Part shown: in pieces, positions 53,616-62,502 of the stretch
Numbering within the stretch: the stretch's first letter is position 1
How the letters are laid out: each line of letters opens with the position of its first letter
Assembly: GCF_963931295.1 (NCBI RefSeq)
Contig: NZ_OZ007001.1
Span: 248,001-312,000 of the forward strand
Direction of reading: 5' to 3'
Length of the DNA: 64,000 bases
Source of the DNA: an uncultured Mailhella sp.
GTDB lineage: Bacteria; Desulfobacterota; Desulfovibrionia; Desulfovibrionales; Desulfovibrionaceae
Program-made: the position numbers and the translations under genes
The notes under the pieces: model-generated
Databases searched by the model: none
Seen by the model: the letters and a program-made list of their open reading frames with translations, nothing else
Told to the model about the DNA's origin: nothing

Positions 53616-56073
53616 GATAAAGCTCCTGCAAATCGAGATTCAGGCCTCTGCGTGTACGCCGGGGAGCAAGAGAAAAACGGGGAAGAATGGACACGGCAGG
53701 GGAAATGATGGCGGAAAGCCGTCTTTTCTGAATCAAGGCTATGGCGGCCCGCTCTTCTGCGGATTTGCGCATGAAGTTGCCGACGACTTCGGCCAGACTG
53801 CCTTCCACGAAGGGATCGAAAAGCATTTCGGGCAGCAGATAGTCCGCGCATCCGCTGTAGCGTGAAGCAATGACCGGAATTTCGCGCATGGCAGTTTCAA
53901 TCATGGCCATGGGCTGATTTTCAAACACGGACGGCATGACGGTGAGGTCTGTGACGGCCATGAACGGCTCCTGCTGGGACTGCGACAGAAAATCATAAAG
54001 CAAGACATGGTCTTTGAGATCTTCGGGAAGAGACCGCCACACCTCTTCCCTGTAGTCCTCGCCCGTATGGGGATTGCAGGTGCTGCCGCCGGCAAGAAAG
54101 AGTCGAATGTTCTCCGGCGATGCCTGCATAAGAGATAAAAACGCCTTCACCAGCAGCTTTTGATTCTTGCGTCCTTCAAAACGAGTTACAAGAGTAATAT
54201 TAAAAGAATCATTATAATGATATAAATCATATTTTCCAGCAAGTTCCTTCTGCAGCTCACTTTTATTTTTTATTTTTGTCATAAACGGATTCATGAAAAA
54301 AAGAACTTTGTCTTTAAGCCGATATTGCTTTTTAACATATTTCCCAAGGAATTTTGAAGGAGCAATGCATACGTCGCTTGTCTCCATCTGTATTTTTTCC
54401 CAGGCAACATTCTGCATAAGACTTGACGATGCATATTCATACGGCAACCCTGAAGACCATTCATAACATTCCCTTGAGGCCGTATGATTGTTCGTGACAA
54501 GCAGAGTATTTTTAAAAGTATCCTGCCCCGATGCCTTGTTCATGGTACAGTTCATGCCAAGAGCGGCATATTCTGCAAATTCTATATATTGAGGCTGTAT
54601 GTCGGCGCATATGGAAAAAACTTTTCCTCTCTGTTCGGAAATATTTCCGCTTATATGATGCATAGCAAAATTTTTAAATCTCAAAAGATCACATGCTTCA
54701 TCTACGGTCGGAGATATGACATGAACATTTATATTCGTATTTTCTACTAAGTATTTACATATATTATATAAATATGACGCTATTCCTCCATGTCCCTTAT
54801 ACAGGCCGAATTCATGCGCCACAAAGACGACGTCTCTGGCGTCCACGTCTCTCCTGAATACGGAAGGATTGCAGCTGACGGAGGCGGCGACAAGCTCGAC
54901 AATATCCTTATCGTCGTCCTTTATGCGAGGAACGACGCCGTGCGGCGGTTCACCGGACGCAGGAGAGCACGGAAGTCCGCAGGCGCTCATGAACGCGGCA
55001 AAATTATCATAGCGGGCCGCAAAGCCGGCATTGAACGCCGTGTAGTCGGTCTGTTCGTAGAGCTCATAGAGATCTTCGGGGTTACGGTCGAAGGTTCTGG
55101 CAGGAATGGAGAAGAACTCGCCAAGTTCCCTGACTCGCGAGTCCAGCGCATCCAGATACGCTGGAATGCCGGCCAGTATGGGGAGAATATTGCCATGAAT
55201 TCTGCATCCGAAGGAAAAGTTGATCTTCCTGCGCTTCAAATCTTCGAACCATGCAGGAATGTCGCCATACAGGGCTATTCTGTCTTGTCTGTACATGGAG
55301 AGCCAGAGCTCCGAGGGATCGGACAGATATTGAAGCTCTTTCCAGGTCAGCTTGTCGGGAGCGTACAGCAGGCGATAGAATTCTTCCTGACAGACGAAAT
55401 AGGAGCCCGGATATTCCCGGAAATGCCGGTGGAACGCCCTGTCGTTCCATGCTCGAAATCCGTTCACGGCGACTCTGAGCTCCTCTCTGGCGAGCTTCGG
55501 CTTTTCCATGCGCAGGCCTCTGCCCCTGAGAAAGATGGAAGGACAGCCGATGACCGTGTAATCAGAGTCTTGGAAGCCCAGCGCCCGCACGACGCTTTCA
55601 GTGAAATAGCCTCTGAGCCCCAGCGTTCCTCCGGTATTCAGAATGCTCCTGACGAAGGCTGTGGCCTGATCTCGAATTTCATCAACAAAACCGAGGGAAA
55701 AGGAGGCGTCGGACTGCGCTCCGGCACCTATGGCGTATACCGGGATGCGAAGCTTTTCTATGTTGTCGCGCCAGAATGTGAGTCCGGCATCAACAGCATA
55801 GTTGGCAAATACATTGGCCGGAGAAAAAACCATGGCATCGTATTCTGCGCTGATGGCATCTGCTCTTGCCCGAAAAGCGGAAAAATCCGCAAAAAAATCC
55901 GTATCTATATCTACCTGGCAGTCTTCTCCCCGGAGCAGATTCTGCAGCGTGTACTGGAATACGTTGTTTCCGCTGTTTCCGCCAAGCATCAGCATGGCGT
56001 CATCGGGATCAACGGAATAGTCAAATGTTTTACTCTGGTCTCTGTTCAGGCAGAGAAGTATTCGCTTGTGCAT
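53608..56073 (-). CDS. Polysaccharide pyruvyl transferase-glycosyltransferase fusion
   Basis: 821 residues in two enzymes. Residues 1-~390 are a polysaccharide pyruvyltransferase domain: a GGNSGNNVFQYTLQNLL start, VYAIGAGAQSD, and the SFGCRIHGNILPILAGIPAYLD motif with the family's RxHG and the following DSRVREL. Residues ~415-821 are a GT4 glycosyltransferase with EFGLYKGHGGIASYLYN (donor loop), ITLVTRFEGRKNQKLLVKAF and SVFENQPMAMIETAMREIPVIAS, the EX7E region. It would add a sugar and a ketal-linked pyruvate (or related group) to a surface glycan. It lies in an operon between a cupin gene and a WavE gene. Confidence 0.85.
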   Translation of the reverse strand: MHKRILLCLNRDQSKTFDYSVDPDDAMLMLGGNSGNNVFQYTLQNLLRGEDCQVDIDTDFFADFSAFRARADAISAEYDAMVFSPANVFANYAVDAGLTFWRDNIEKLRIPVYAIGAGAQSDASFSLGFVDEIRDQATAFVRSILNTGGTLGLRGYFTESVVRALGFQDSDYTVIGCPSIFLRGRGLRMEKPKLAREELRVAVNGFRAWNDRAFHRHFREYPGSYFVCQEEFYRLLYAPDKLTWKELQYLSDPSELWLSMYRQDRIALYGDIPAWFEDLKRRKINFSFGCRIHGNILPILAGIPAYLDALDSRVRELGEFFSIPARTFDRNPEDLYELYEQTDYTAFNAGFAARYDNFAAFMSACGLPCSPASGEPPHGVVPRIKDDDKDIVELVAASVSCNPSVFRRDVDARDVVFVAHEFGLYKGHGGIASYLYNICKYLVENTNINVHVISPTVDEACDLLRFKNFAMHHISGNISEQRGKVFSICADIQPQYIEFAEYAALGMNCTMNKASGQDTFKNTLLVTNNHTASRECYEWSSGLPYEYASSSLMQNVAWEKIQMETSDVCIAPSKFLGKYVKKQYRLKDKVLFFMNPFMTKIKNKSELQKELAGKYDLYHYNDSFNITLVTRFEGRKNQKLLVKAFLSLMQASPENIRLFLAGGSTCNPHTGEDYREEVWRSLPEDLKDHVLLYDFLSQSQQEPFMAVTDLTVMPSVFENQPMAMIETAMREIPVIASRYSGCADYLLPEMLFDPFVEGSLAEVVGNFMRKSAEERAAIALIQKRRLSAIISPAVSILPRFSLAPRRTRRGLNLDLQELYHE

Positions 56074-56084
56074 ATATGCTCCTG

Positions 56085-56411
56085 TTACTTGAGAACATAT
56101 TTATCGTTGGGCACCCCTGGAATTTTCACCACAACGTTTACAGTGCCGTTTTCAAGACATTCAAAGTCTGTGGATTCACACGGTTCCATAACAATGATAT
56201 CATTTTTTCCGTATTCCTTGCCGTTCATCTTCACTTTGCCAGATATTATAACGGTATATTCGGTAGCAATTCTGTGATAATGAGCTGCCTCACAATCGCC
56301 TTTCTGGTAAGTTTTAACTGCAATTTCAACATCCTGTGTCCTTAGAAGACTGGGGCGGAAGTCACCTATGAACCATCCTTTCGTCATGTCGCTGAGTTTT
56401 GCGATCTTCAT
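56085..56411 (-). CDS. Small cupin-fold protein
   Basis: 108 residues of a single cupin barrel. The first motif is HYHRIATEYTVIISGKV (about 43-59, with two His and a Glu) and the second is DIIVMEPCESTDFECLENGTV. The pattern resembles sugar-nucleotide isomerase/WxcM-like or capsular-biosynthesis cupins, which bind metals. It lies 10 bp before the WavE-family gene and 11 bp after the fusion gene's start side. Probably an isomerase, epimerase or binding protein; the reaction is not determined. Confidence 0.75.
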   Translation of the reverse strand: MKIAKLSDMTKGWFIGDFRPSLLRTQDVEIAVKTYQKGDCEAAHYHRIATEYTVIISGKVKMNGKEYGKNDIIVMEPCESTDFECLENGTVNVVVKIPGVPNDKYVLK

Positions 56412-56420
56412 GTCATCCCA

Positions 56421-57455
56421 TCAAAAAAAGATAATTCTGTATAAAAAAATTACTGTACGGAATAAAACAACTGCAATGTAATACAATATGCCTAAAGACT
56501 GTCCCAGGACTTCAAATATTCTATTTTTATGTCTTCTTATACGAAAAACATGAAACTTTATATTATCAAGAGCATCTTCTATTCCCAACAGTTCACGCCA
56601 TACAAGTTTTCTCGAAACAGGATAAAAGCAGTCACAATATTTTTTATAAAAAATGAGAAAATTACGATATGACTGCACTTTTGAATCGCTGTATATTGAG
56701 GGATATTTTGCACAGGAAATAGTAAACTGTTTTCCATAATCGAGAATAACGAAATTATTCAAAAGAATGTGCTGAGAGCGCAGCGCCAGATCTTCACTGT
56801 AATCTCTCTGACTCCGTATCCCGGCAGGAACGCCGAGCTTTGCCATGCAGGCAATGAGAAAATATTGCTCGGGGAAAAATCTCGTCCATGTGCCATCCGG
56901 ATATTCCCTGCAAAAATATTGTGAAAAGTCCGGTTCCTTTACCGGAGGAACATCCCAGAGAAGGAGCATGTCCTCCTTCAGACCAAAACTCGTCCAGTCT
57001 GAAGGGTGGTAGAGATACGCCTGCTTTTTCCAGAAAGGCGGGCGCGTATAGAAAGAGCAGACAAGCAGGCGTCTGGAAAACAGAGAGAACGCTTTTTCCC
57101 GTTGGGGAAAGCGCGTCCAGAAGTCCAGAAAGCCGCTGCCGGTGAGCCTGGTGTCGGACCGAAGTTTAAGAACGAACTTACGGGTAGCTCTTCGTATGCC
57201 TTCGCGGGTCGATACGAGCTGGCGGTTCAGATTCTGCACTATCCCGCTTCGCGTGCATATGCATCCGCCGGGATCATCGTTCAAAATAACGACGTCGGCA
57301 TCCAGCCCGTCGACATCGGCCCCTTTCCAGGTGGAAAGAATAAGCTCAGACGCAGGCAGAAAACGTCGGACGGAACGCAGGACCTCCGGCGTATGAGCGG
57401 AAAGAGCTCCTTGGATAACGACAGAAATATCCTTATCCAGAGGTCGCTGTGCCAT
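56421..57455 (-). CDS. WavE-family polysaccharide synthesis protein
   Basis: 344 residues. The start DISVVIQGALSAHTPEVLRSVRRFLP, the LSTWKGADVDGLDADVVILNDDPGG strand, the FVLKLRSDTRLTGSGFL motif and LYHPSDWTSFGLKEDMLLLWD are characteristic of WavE. A hydrophobic C-terminal segment (about 315-344) may tether it to the membrane. The start codon overlaps the stop of the nucleotidyltransferase gene by one base. With the second WavE-like gene at 52584 the operon has two such enzymes. Confidence 0.85.
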   Translation of the reverse strand: MAQRPLDKDISVVIQGALSAHTPEVLRSVRRFLPASELILSTWKGADVDGLDADVVILNDDPGGCICTRSGIVQNLNRQLVSTREGIRRATRKFVLKLRSDTRLTGSGFLDFWTRFPQREKAFSLFSRRLLVCSFYTRPPFWKKQAYLYHPSDWTSFGLKEDMLLLWDVPPVKEPDFSQYFCREYPDGTWTRFFPEQYFLIACMAKLGVPAGIRSQRDYSEDLALRSQHILLNNFVILDYGKQFTISCAKYPSIYSDSKVQSYRNFLIFYKKYCDCFYPVSRKLVWRELLGIEDALDNIKFHVFRIRRHKNRIFEVLGQSLGILYYIAVVLFRTVIFLYRIIFF

Positions 57456-58189
57456 TATACGCTCTCCAGTGCATTTTCCAGCTTTTTCAAATAGCTTGCG
57501 AGTTGCATTTCCGTCTTCATGGGATGGAAAAACTGGTTGTCAATATGATGAACAGTTATCTTTTTTTGCTTCAAAATCATTTCATTCAAAGTCTGACTGA
57601 TATAAAATTTATCATTAATGGCATTATCTTTACGTATAACATCTTTGGCACAAGCTACAAAATCACTGCCTTTCGAAAAATAATAGATACTTGCCAAGGC
57701 ATTCCTGCTGATCGGCTTTTTCTCTGAAAATTCACAAACTGTTCCATTCTCATCTGTTTTTACAAAGGAGTAGCGTGGATGGACGGAACGAAATGTCACA
57801 ATTCCGGCATCACACTGCTGTTCACGAAAATTCTGCAGAATTTCTCGCAGCGGCTGATCAACACAGTCGTCAACAGAACAAAGAACAAGTTCCTCGTTGT
57901 TGTCGATATAGGAGCAGGCAAGCAACGCTGAGCAGATGGCTCCTTTCGTCTGCCCGCACATAGGCACTATGACGGCGTTGTCTGTCAGCGCTCTGGCGAT
58001 GAAATCCACATGATACTGTTCTATGTCATGCTTTCTGACGCAGAAGATGACATGTTCCGGAGCTGCGTCCTGAACGTAATTTATTTGATTTTCCAGAATC
58101 AGATGATTATGAACTTCCGCCATATAAATAGGGTAGTCGCTGCCTGGCCGGGAATCATTTTTCCCCCCCATGAGAAAGACGATGTTCAT
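57455..58189 (-). CDS. Nucleotidyltransferase-like protein with altered signature
   Basis: 244 residues of a nucleotidyltransferase (GT-A-like) fold. Matching parts are MGQTKGAIC-type glycine-rich text (here CGQTKGAICSALLA), VLCSVDDCVDQ and the SFVKTDENGTVCEFSEKKPIS segment found in sugar-1-phosphate transferases. The expected N-terminal GxGTR..P.TKP loop is replaced by GGKNDSRPGSDYPIYM, so nucleotide binding or catalysis may differ. ATGA-type overlaps join it to the HAD gene. It and the protein at 59432 appear distantly related; a divided task (for example different activated units) is plausible. Confidence 0.7.
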   Translation of the reverse strand: MNIVFLMGGKNDSRPGSDYPIYMAEVHNHLILENQINYVQDAAPEHVIFCVRKHDIEQYHVDFIARALTDNAVIVPMCGQTKGAICSALLACSYIDNNEELVLCSVDDCVDQPLREILQNFREQQCDAGIVTFRSVHPRYSFVKTDENGTVCEFSEKKPISRNALASIYYFSKGSDFVACAKDVIRKDNAINDKFYISQTLNEMILKQKKITVHHIDNQFFHPMKTEMQLASYLKKLENALESV

Positions 58190-58818
58190 GATGCCCCCTC
58201 CTCCACTTCATGAATTCTTGTCATGATGTTCTCATACGTGACGTCGTCAACGGTTTTCACAGGAAGAACATATCCGCCGGAATCTATCGCCGCTCTGATG
58301 CCGTTTTCGTTGTCTTCAACTATGACACACTCTTCAGGGCGTACCCCCAGACGCTCCATAGCTGTCAGATAAATTTCAGGAGAAGGCTTTGCGTGTCTGA
58401 CGTCCTGATTGCTGAGAATAAGATCGAAGTACTGAATAAGCTTGGCCTTTTCCATCATGAGACGCACCGTCTGCCGTATGGAATTGGAACCGACAGCCAG
58501 CTTGTATCCTTCCGCCTTCAGCCTGGAGAGGGCATATTCATGATTGAAACGGGGCTTGCAGAATCTGTGGATAAGCCCGATGGTATATTGCTGCTTCATT
58601 TCGTTGATGAAGCCATGCAAAGATTCCGGCAATCCTTTCTCAACGGTAAGTTTATTGAGCTTTACTCTTGTAGGCAGTCCATCATAGCTTGTGAGGTGCT
58701 CAAATCTGTTTATTTCATACCCGAAAATTCCGAGAGCCTGATTAAGAGCCTCATAGTGCCATTCTTTAGCCTCGATAAGAACACCGTCCATATCAAAAAG
58801 CACAGCTTTTATTTTCAT
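58186..58818 (-). CDS. HAD-superfamily phosphatase/phosphomutase
   Basis: 210 residues of the beta-phosphoglucomutase-like HAD group. The catalytic DMDGVL motif at 9-14 (Asp nucleophile and acid), the Ser/Thr loop VGSNSIRQT, the Lys in AKPSPEIY and the acidic loop VEDNENGIRAA are all present with a small helical cap. It hydrolyses or moves a phosphate on a sugar or polyol. It lies between two nucleotidyltransferase genes in an overlapping operon, so it probably prepares the phosphate precursor used by one of them. Confidence 0.9.
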   Translation of the reverse strand: MKIKAVLFDMDGVLIEAKEWHYEALNQALGIFGYEINRFEHLTSYDGLPTRVKLNKLTVEKGLPESLHGFINEMKQQYTIGLIHRFCKPRFNHEYALSRLKAEGYKLAVGSNSIRQTVRLMMEKAKLIQYFDLILSNQDVRHAKPSPEIYLTAMERLGVRPEECVIVEDNENGIRAAIDSGGYVLPVKTVDDVTYENIMTRIHEVEEGAS

Positions 58819-59435
58819 GCAAAGAACTCCCTGGCCTTGTCAGGCATATCCGTGCAGAGCATGAGCCTGCCGTCTCGAAGACCTCGGCACGAGCGTATGA
58901 CTTCCCAGTGCGCAAACGGATTTCGTTTATGCAGGTCAGGAGAAACAATGCATATCTGTTTGCCGCTCTCCAGCAGACCATCGATAAGATCAGCTCCGTA
59001 CCATTCGGAAAAAAAAGCATCCAGCCATATGCCACAGCACTTATCAAGGAGCACCGGGGCAGGCACGATATCGCTGAGGCCAGTGAAGACATTCGCCCCA
59101 TATGTCGTCTGAACAACAAGATCAGGAATCGACATGTCGAAAGTAAAATAGCATGTCTGCCGATACTTGTTCAGCATCTCCAGAAGCGGTTCGACAAGTC
59201 CATCGGCCTTGATGTTGATGGCCAGGGGAAGATTGCGTCCATCCATGATTTTCAAAACGTCCTCGAACAGCATCTCATCACCGGAGGGCATGTCATGAGA
59301 AACAACAAGCGTACCACAAAGGTCTCGAACATCGGTTTCCGTGCCGAATCCAGCAGAAAAAGAGCGTTGAAAGGCCGCTGCGCTGTTTCTTTCCGCAAGA
59401 GTATTCCACCAGCCGCGATGAGAAAGTATGTTCAT
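58815..59435 (-). CDS. Glycerophosphodiester phosphodiesterase-like protein
   Basis: 206 residues with the GDPD/PI-PLC-like TIM-barrel start SHRGWWN, followed by AAFQRSFSAGFGTETDVRDLCGTLVVSHD, matching the GDPD HR..N, E.D and H metal and catalytic residues (His5, Glu33, Asp35, His47). It is shorter than the usual ~250 residues. It overlaps both neighbouring genes by 4 bp. In the polysaccharide operon it could cleave or transfer a phosphodiester of a glycan precursor; catalytic activity is likely but its substrate is inferred. Confidence 0.8.
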   Translation of the reverse strand: MNILSHRGWWNTLAERNSAAAFQRSFSAGFGTETDVRDLCGTLVVSHDMPSGDEMLFEDVLKIMDGRNLPLAINIKADGLVEPLLEMLNKYRQTCYFTFDMSIPDLVVQTTYGANVFTGLSDIVPAPVLLDKCCGIWLDAFFSEWYGADLIDGLLESGKQICIVSPDLHKRNPFAHWEVIRSCRGLRDGRLMLCTDMPDKAREFFA

Positions 59436-60181
59436 CTTATGACCTTCCGTGAGATGGGGTGCGAAATAAAAAATTCGAGGTCTTCAGGAATGCCAAGTCC
59501 GTACATGCCGGAATACTCTCTGCCCACAGGATATATGCCTATACGTTTTCCTTCCTTGATAAGATAATTATAGCATGGACAAGTATAGAACTCTCCATTA
59601 ATGCGAACATTGTCTGCAATCATTTTTTCTGCAGCACGCACCATGTCGTATCCATGCGAAAAGTTGAATATTCCTACTGTAGCATCTTCGGAGATAACCT
59701 TTTTTTCAGCAGTTTCCACAACCAGTCCTCTTTCATCGGTACGGGCATATGACCATTTGGGATCTGTTGATTTCATGGTCATAATCATGCCATCAAGATT
59801 TCGGGACTGCATGGCGTCAAGATATTCATTGATGTCGATATCAATGTACTGATCGGTATTGGCACTCATCAGTGGATCTTCGTCATTGAAAAAGGCTCGC
59901 GCGCACAGTGCCGTGCAAACCTGTCCCTCCGTGATGCCGTCGACGGCAATGATCACGGGGTTTCTTGTGTAGGAACGAAGTCTGCGTTCAACATCATATG
60001 TTTCCAGATGCTTTTTCTGGCAGATGAAGATGAATCGGTGATCACAGCGTGGGGTAAGATTGTCTATCACCACCTTAATCATGGGAACTCCATGAATAGG
60101 AATAAAAGGCTTAGGAATGGTATACCCGGCCTTTGAGAACCTGCTCCCTCTGCCTGCCATAGGAAGTACGATATTCAGCAT
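59432..60181 (-). CDS. Sugar-nucleotide transferase (NTP_transferase family)
   Basis: 249 residues. The complete signature LPMAGRGSRFSKAGYTIPKPFIPI (nucleotide-binding loop with the conserved Lys) and the SANTDQYIDID metal site are present, followed by KWSYARTDERGLVVETAEK. It activates a phosphorylated sugar or polyol with CTP, UTP or another nucleotide in the cytoplasm. The ATG has AGGAG upstream and is the first gene of the leftward operon, whose AT-rich promoter region lies at 60182-60431. Which nucleotide and sugar are used is unknown. Confidence 0.9.
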   Translation of the reverse strand: MLNIVLPMAGRGSRFSKAGYTIPKPFIPIHGVPMIKVVIDNLTPRCDHRFIFICQKKHLETYDVERRLRSYTRNPVIIAVDGITEGQVCTALCARAFFNDEDPLMSANTDQYIDIDINEYLDAMQSRNLDGMIMTMKSTDPKWSYARTDERGLVVETAEKKVISEDATVGIFNFSHGYDMVRAAEKMIADNVRINGEFYTCPCYNYLIKEGKRIGIYPVGREYSGMYGLGIPEDLEFFISHPISRKVIR

Positions 60182-60431
60182 ACCTTCTCCTGATAATATG
60201 TACCATTATACTTTTATAAAAATGAAACCCACGTCATAATTACGATGCAAAAATAAAAAAGCTATCTGTATTATTTATAAAATTTTATTATTAATAAATC
60301 ATTAAATTTATTTTAAAGCATACTTTCGTATATACCATGTATAAATCTACGTTTATAACTTACAACAGTTTATAAAAACTTATTTCTTTTGGACACTCAT
60401 AAAATCAAACTCTGCAAACCCGAGTTGCAGC
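60182..60431. promoter_or_regulatory. AT-rich promoter region of the polysaccharide operon
   Basis: Strongly AT-rich compared with the rest of the window (runs such as TTTATAAAATTTTATTATTAATAAATC) and gene-free. It must hold the operon promoter, with several TATAAA/TATAAT-like options so that the exact -10 cannot be chosen by eye. Low GC suggests horizontal origin and silencing-type regulation. Confidence 0.5.
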
Positions 60432-61164
60432 TCATGAAGGCGAAATTCCGTTTTCCTCCGGCATTGGCGCAGGAGATTCCAGGCATAAAAAACAGACGTG
60501 AGAGGATTCCCGACGACGAGGCAAGAGCCGCGGCGCGTCTTTGCGCCGGGGAAGACGACGAACAACTCCGGCAGCTTCCTGACTCAGCGGAATGAATCCG
60601 TTCCGGCCGGCATGGACCGTTCTCGCGGCAGGAGCGGCGCGTCGCAGATGCACCTCCTGCCGGCGGGCATGGAGAATTTCCGACTTGCCGGCTCCGGCCG
60701 GCAGCAGATGAACGGCCTGCGCGCCGGGACGGCCGGCATATTCTTCCAGCAGACAAATCAACTTCAATGCCTCTTCGTGTGTAAGCATTCCGGTGTTTTT
60801 TGCGGCGCATTTCTGCGCACGACCATATGGTGGAACGCCGTGCTGCTGAGCGCGCCCGTGCGCACGGCAAAGTCCACAATATGCTTTGTCGGCCAGCACG
60901 AACGACGGCGCGAACTGGGTGACAGTCCGTTGTTTTAAAGCATAAAGCCATGCACCAAGCGTTTTTTCAGGTACTTCTGTTATAAAGACAGCCTCCAAGA
61001 TACGGCAGTATATGCCTGGTCAGATATTGTTCGTCCGTCTTCCAGCTCCGCTTATATTTTTGTACGCAGGGAAGATATTTCCTTTTGACGAAGTTATCGA
61101 ACAGACACAGTTGATTGATATCATTCCCGTCAGTCACGACAATGATATTTTTCCTGCCTGTCAT
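60432..61164 (-). pseudogene. Broken tyrosine recombinase (phage-type integrase)
   Basis: The N-terminal core-binding part is in one frame (FVKRKYLPCVQKYKRSWKTD, HILPYLGG near 60967-61164) and the next part in another frame (LTHEEALKLICLLEEYAGRP, EILHARRQEVH, FIPLSQEA near 60432-60998). A frameshift and stop separate them. The catalytic Arg region reads AGAGKSEIL instead of the usual TGxRxxE, and the later His-Arg-Tyr part is missing. The gene is dead. It points to past insertion of a mobile island near the polysaccharide operon. Confidence 0.8.
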
Positions 61165-62363
61165 GCGCGATTCCTCAACCGGGCATCCCAGACGTGTGCC
61201 TTCTGACTGCTAGAGACCGAATCAGCATCGACGTTGCTTCGTTGCCGGAATTTTCGGATGTTCCCAGCTGCAGGACCGAACAAAACTGACATCATCAGGA
61301 TTGTAAAAAAGCGCCTCAGATCATGCGTGGGACGGAAAGTCAGCAAAAACAAACGATATGTTGAACGCTGCTCTGCAAAGGACACAAACGGACGCCTCAC
61401 ATCGTCCATCCTCGGATTGCCCCAAAACGCCCGGCATGAACGAAAGCCGCTGCCGCTCTGTACGACGCGAAGAGGAAGGAAAAGAAATCGTAATCGCAGG
61501 GAAAACGCCGGAAAAAGACAACGCGCGGGGGAAGAAAGGCGGCAACCGGCGTCAGATGAGGCCTGCGGCAACAAAAATGACGAAAAACAGGCCTGTCTTG
61601 TCCCGCCACCGGCAAGGAAAAACGCAGCTTACAAGACAGCTCGCCGTTTTGCAGAGAGGCCGATGGAAACATGACGATGCCGACCAATAATTATTTGACA
61701 GTAAAAACAGTTCCAGCGGATTGGCATCATCGAAAAATCAGGGAGACGGCAGGGAGAACATTCGTGATCAAGTCAGGCCCCTGGAAAACGGGTGGATTGC
61801 CCGGCTCCGCAAGGGCCTGTCACCTGCTCGCGCATTAAGGGCGCCTGCCTGAACTTCTCAGGCCCCCTCGCCGGCTTGAGCCGTCATGTCGGCTCAAGCC
61901 GGGCTGCCGTGTGCCGAGCCGCACGGCGCGAGAAACGTGCCGTGCGCATGACAATACTCTGGAATCCCGCATGTCGCCCTTCATGACGCACATGCCGAAA
62001 CAATAGTTCCCACAGCCCGGCCGCTCTGAACGCGCGCGTATGCTGCGCCATGTCGAATCAGCGAGGCGTCGAGGTCATCTTTGCCCCTCGTTTTCCTTCA
62101 GATTTTCTTTTCAAACGTTGCGGCGCGCCGTTGAAAACAGCACAGCCTTTACGCGGAGCAGAAACGAGACTCCGGCGAATTTCTCCTTCCATGTCGCCGG
62201 CAAGCGCTCCTCCACCATTCACCGCACAGCACTCCTTTCCGCTGTTTCACGTTTTGAAAAAATTTTTTCAGACCATGGTGAAATCTGCCCGAAAAACAAA
62301 ACTACTCAAAGTAAGACAAACTTTTCAAACCGGCTCGCGAAGGGCCGCTTTTTGGAGACAACC
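61165..62363. other. Gene-poor stretch with nested hairpins
   Basis: No supported gene. At 61871-61902 a perfect 12-bp stem CCGGCTTGAGCC/GGCTCAAGCCGG with an 8-base loop is followed by GCACGGC (61921-61927), which can pair either with GCCGTG (61906-61911) or with GCCGTGC (61939-61945). Near 62260-62275 a short AAAAAATTTTTT palindrome lies in an AT-rich patch. Several open frames are base-composition artefacts. Confidence 0.45.
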
Positions 62364-62477
62364 ATGTTTCCCCCCATTTTTCATCTGCCCGACATACTCC
62401 GCACCCCGCCCATTCCTCGCCGTCTGCCCGGCGACCCCATCATAATCATGCGGATTCTTCGTCTGCTTTGCCGCTGA
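62364..62477 (+). CDS. Candidate small ORF (37 residues)
   Basis: 37 residues starting MFPPIFHLPDILRTPP and ending IIIMRILRLLCR. The ATG has TTGGAG six bases upstream. The N-terminus is Pro-rich and the C-terminus a short basic-hydrophobic helix. It ends 25 bp before the nuclease-like gene, so it could be a leader peptide, antitoxin-like or immunity-like product, or chance. No family is recognised. Confidence 0.4.
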   Translation: MFPPIFHLPDILRTPPIPRRLPGDPIIIMRILRLLCR

Positions 62478-62502
62478 ACCCTTTCACATCAGGAGAACAC
62501 TC

